A DNA stretch of 5,502 nt. Origin: Flavobacteriales bacterium. Lineage in GTDB: Bacteria > Bacteroidota > Bacteroidia > Flavobacteriales_D > Sanyastnellaceae. The first letter of the stretch is position 1. The number at the start of each line of letters is the position of its first letter. The stretch covers positions 1-5,502 of the forward strand of contig DQKQ01000143.1 in NCBI GenBank assembly GCA_015660615.1. Reading direction: 5' to 3'. The notes under the pieces are model-generated. The model did no database searches. It saw nothing but the letters and a program-made list of their open reading frames with translations, and was not told the DNA's origin. Shown here piece after piece: positions 4,690 through 5,502 of the stretch. The position numbers were made by a program, and so were the translations under genes.

Positions 4690-5227
4690 ATCTTTTCACC
4701 ATTTCCTTCATAAAATCTTCATAATTGAAATCTTCCCAGTTTTTGATAACTTCTAACATGATATTAAGGTCTCGAGACATTTCTTTGGTAGGCACTTTCT
4801 GCACTTTAGGGTCCTCTTCACCATTTGGAAACCGATACATTGAAATCTGTTTGAAATAACCTTGGGATATCATAGATGTAACTACTAATCTTGCCTGATC
4901 TGAATTGGCTTTAGAATCCAAAGGAATACGAACACGCTCAGTAGCATTTTGCATGATTTCTACTTGGTGTTTTACAATCTCTTCCAGATAAGTTTCCGGG
5001 GTGGTTTCCAACCATTTGTCGATTTCATCAGTAGTATAGCCCTTAGTTACCAAAAAATCACGGAAGTTTCCAGATACGGCTACTACAAATCTAAGTGGGT
5101 TGTCTAAAATATTAAACATTACAAAGTATAAATCATCTTTGTCCCCTTCATTCATGTCTACACTGGCAGTTACCATAACTTCAGTAGATTTACTGAAACC
5201 TAATTTAACATCAGTAATAGTCTTCAT
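4682..5227 (-). CDS. Hypothetical protein (181 aa)
   Basis: This is a soluble protein. It opens with beta strands (TDVKLGFSKSTEVMVTASVDM, DDLYFVMFNI, FVVAVSG) and continues with helices from about residue 60 (DEIDKWLETTPETYLEEIVKHQVEIM). A second mixed segment (QARLVVTSMISQGYFKQISMYRF) leads to a charged C-terminal helix (NWEDFNYEDFMKEMVKRYG). There is no cysteine, membrane segment or recognisable motif. An ATG at 5248 would add seven residues, but AGAGGG (5234-5239) lies inside that extension, six nt before the ATG at 5227. The latter ATG also forms a classic ATGA overlap with the preceding stop, so 5227 is the start with good confidence. The 3' end overlaps the next gene by 8 bp. The overlaps tie it to the zinc-finger gene before it and the 128-residue gene after it. 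Function unknown. Confidence 0.8.
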   Translation of the reverse strand: MKTITDVKLGFSKSTEVMVTASVDMNEGDKDDLYFVMFNILDNPLRFVVAVSGNFRDFLVTKGYTTDEIDKWLETTPETYLEEIVKHQVEIMQNATERVRIPLDSKANSDQARLVVTSMISQGYFKQISMYRFPNGEEDPKVQKVPTKEMSRDLNIMLEVIKNWEDFNYEDFMKEMVKRYG

Positions 5228-5460
5228 TGATTTCCCTCTGATAGACATTGATGACAGCAGTAATATAAACCTTCCTGCGAGATATTAAAATCATTACCAC
5301 AATGATTACATTTTCTCATCCGCCAGCGTAATACCCATTTCGGTTCAAATTGTTGGGCTTCTGGTAACGACAAGGCTAATGGATTGTCAATAAGATGCCC
5401 ATCCATCGATAAGCCCTGCTCTTCACAGAAATCAAGTAACTCCAGCGGCACAGGTATCAT
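5224..5460 (-). CDS. Small protein with a C-terminal zinc-finger motif (78 aa)
   Basis: The N-terminal half is acidic with no clear fold (PVPLELLDFCEEQGLSMDG). A basic patch (KWVLRWRMRK, 41-50) leads into C51-N-H-C54-G and then C68-C69-H-Q-C72. This CxxC...C(C)xxC arrangement with about 13 residues between pairs is typical of zinc-ribbon or treble-clef knuckles. With the preceding basic stretch it could bind nucleic acid or mediate protein contacts (inference). A GTG at 5472 would add four residues, but AGGTG (5470-5474) lies nine nt before the ATG at 5460, so the ATG is preferred. It appears to be the first gene of the minus-strand block within this window: TATAAATA and TATAAGTA boxes precede it, and the next gene starts through an ATGA overlap. 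Confidence 0.75.
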   Translation of the reverse strand: MIPVPLELLDFCEEQGLSMDGHLIDNPLALSLPEAQQFEPKWVLRWRMRKCNHCGNDFNISQEGLYYCCHQCLSEGNQ

Positions 5461-5486
5461 GGGTTGATTCACCTACTTATATCTTC

Positions 5487-5494
5487 TATTTATA
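5487..5494 (-). promoter_or_regulatory. T4-late-type TATAAATA promoter of the minus-strand block
   Basis: On the minus strand this is an exact TATAAATA, ending 26 nt before the ATG at 5460, which gives a short leader containing the AGGTG ribosome site. A related TATAAGTA (5474-5481) lies between it and the gene. Resemblance to the T4 late promoter octamer is seen in the sequence; use by a gp55-like sigma factor is inference, as no such gene is in the window. Confidence 0.45.
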
Positions 5495-5502
5495 GAAACG
5501 AA

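Noticed and set aside
4680..4705. Programmed frameshift joining the 181- and 128-residue proteins, as in tail assembly chaperones
   Set aside because: There is no convincing slippery heptamer at the overlap, and the second gene has its own ATG and GGTGA ribosome site, so ordinary coupling explains it.
5100..5288. 62-residue plus-strand open frame
   Set aside because: It is antisense to the 5' part of the 181-residue gene and spans the ATGA gene junction; no ribosome site or conserved feature.

Overview
The window most resembles part of a bacteriophage (or prophage-like) genome. It is AT-rich and densely packed with short genes, most of them unrecognisable. Stop/start overlaps are frequent, genes are grouped into strand-consistent blocks that meet head-to-head and tail-to-tail with overlapping ends, and TATAAATA boxes like T4 late promoters lie ahead of some genes. 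Strong Shine-Dalgarno sequences point to a bacterial translation system. No hallmark phage gene (capsid, terminase, polymerase) is present, so phage origin is inference and the host cannot be named.

Layout. (1) 1-582, plus strand: the C-terminal part of an unrecognised protein whose start lies before the window. (2) 579-797, minus strand: a 72-residue orphan that meets gene 1 tail-to-tail. (3) 798-892: a divergent promoter region in which the same ATATAGTCA-type box lies exactly 27 nt before both flanking ATGs. (4) 893-2414, plus strand: three tandem, diverged copies of a small four-cysteine protein (N-terminal CxxC, C-terminal CxC followed by INKW/INRY), then a 151-residue protein with codon use suggesting high expression, then an easily missed 54-residue ORF. 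(5) 5460-2397, minus strand: a six-gene block. It reads as a small zinc-finger protein, two unrecognised soluble proteins, a histidine-rich small membrane protein, a second membrane protein with DUF2585-like motifs, and a GT-B glycosyltransferase of the MJ1255/MurG-like type.

Functional reading. The last three genes of the minus block are almost contiguous (5-bp gap, then a 4-bp overlap) and combine two membrane proteins with a nucleotide-sugar glycosyltransferase. This looks like a cassette that modifies a lipid or envelope glycan, analogous in logic, though not in sequence, to phage Gtr seroconversion cassettes. The plus-strand trio looks like a locally expanded family of metal-binding adaptor or regulatory proteins. 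Both functional readings are inferences. No tRNA, rRNA, CRISPR array, insertion sequence or clear intrinsic terminator was seen.
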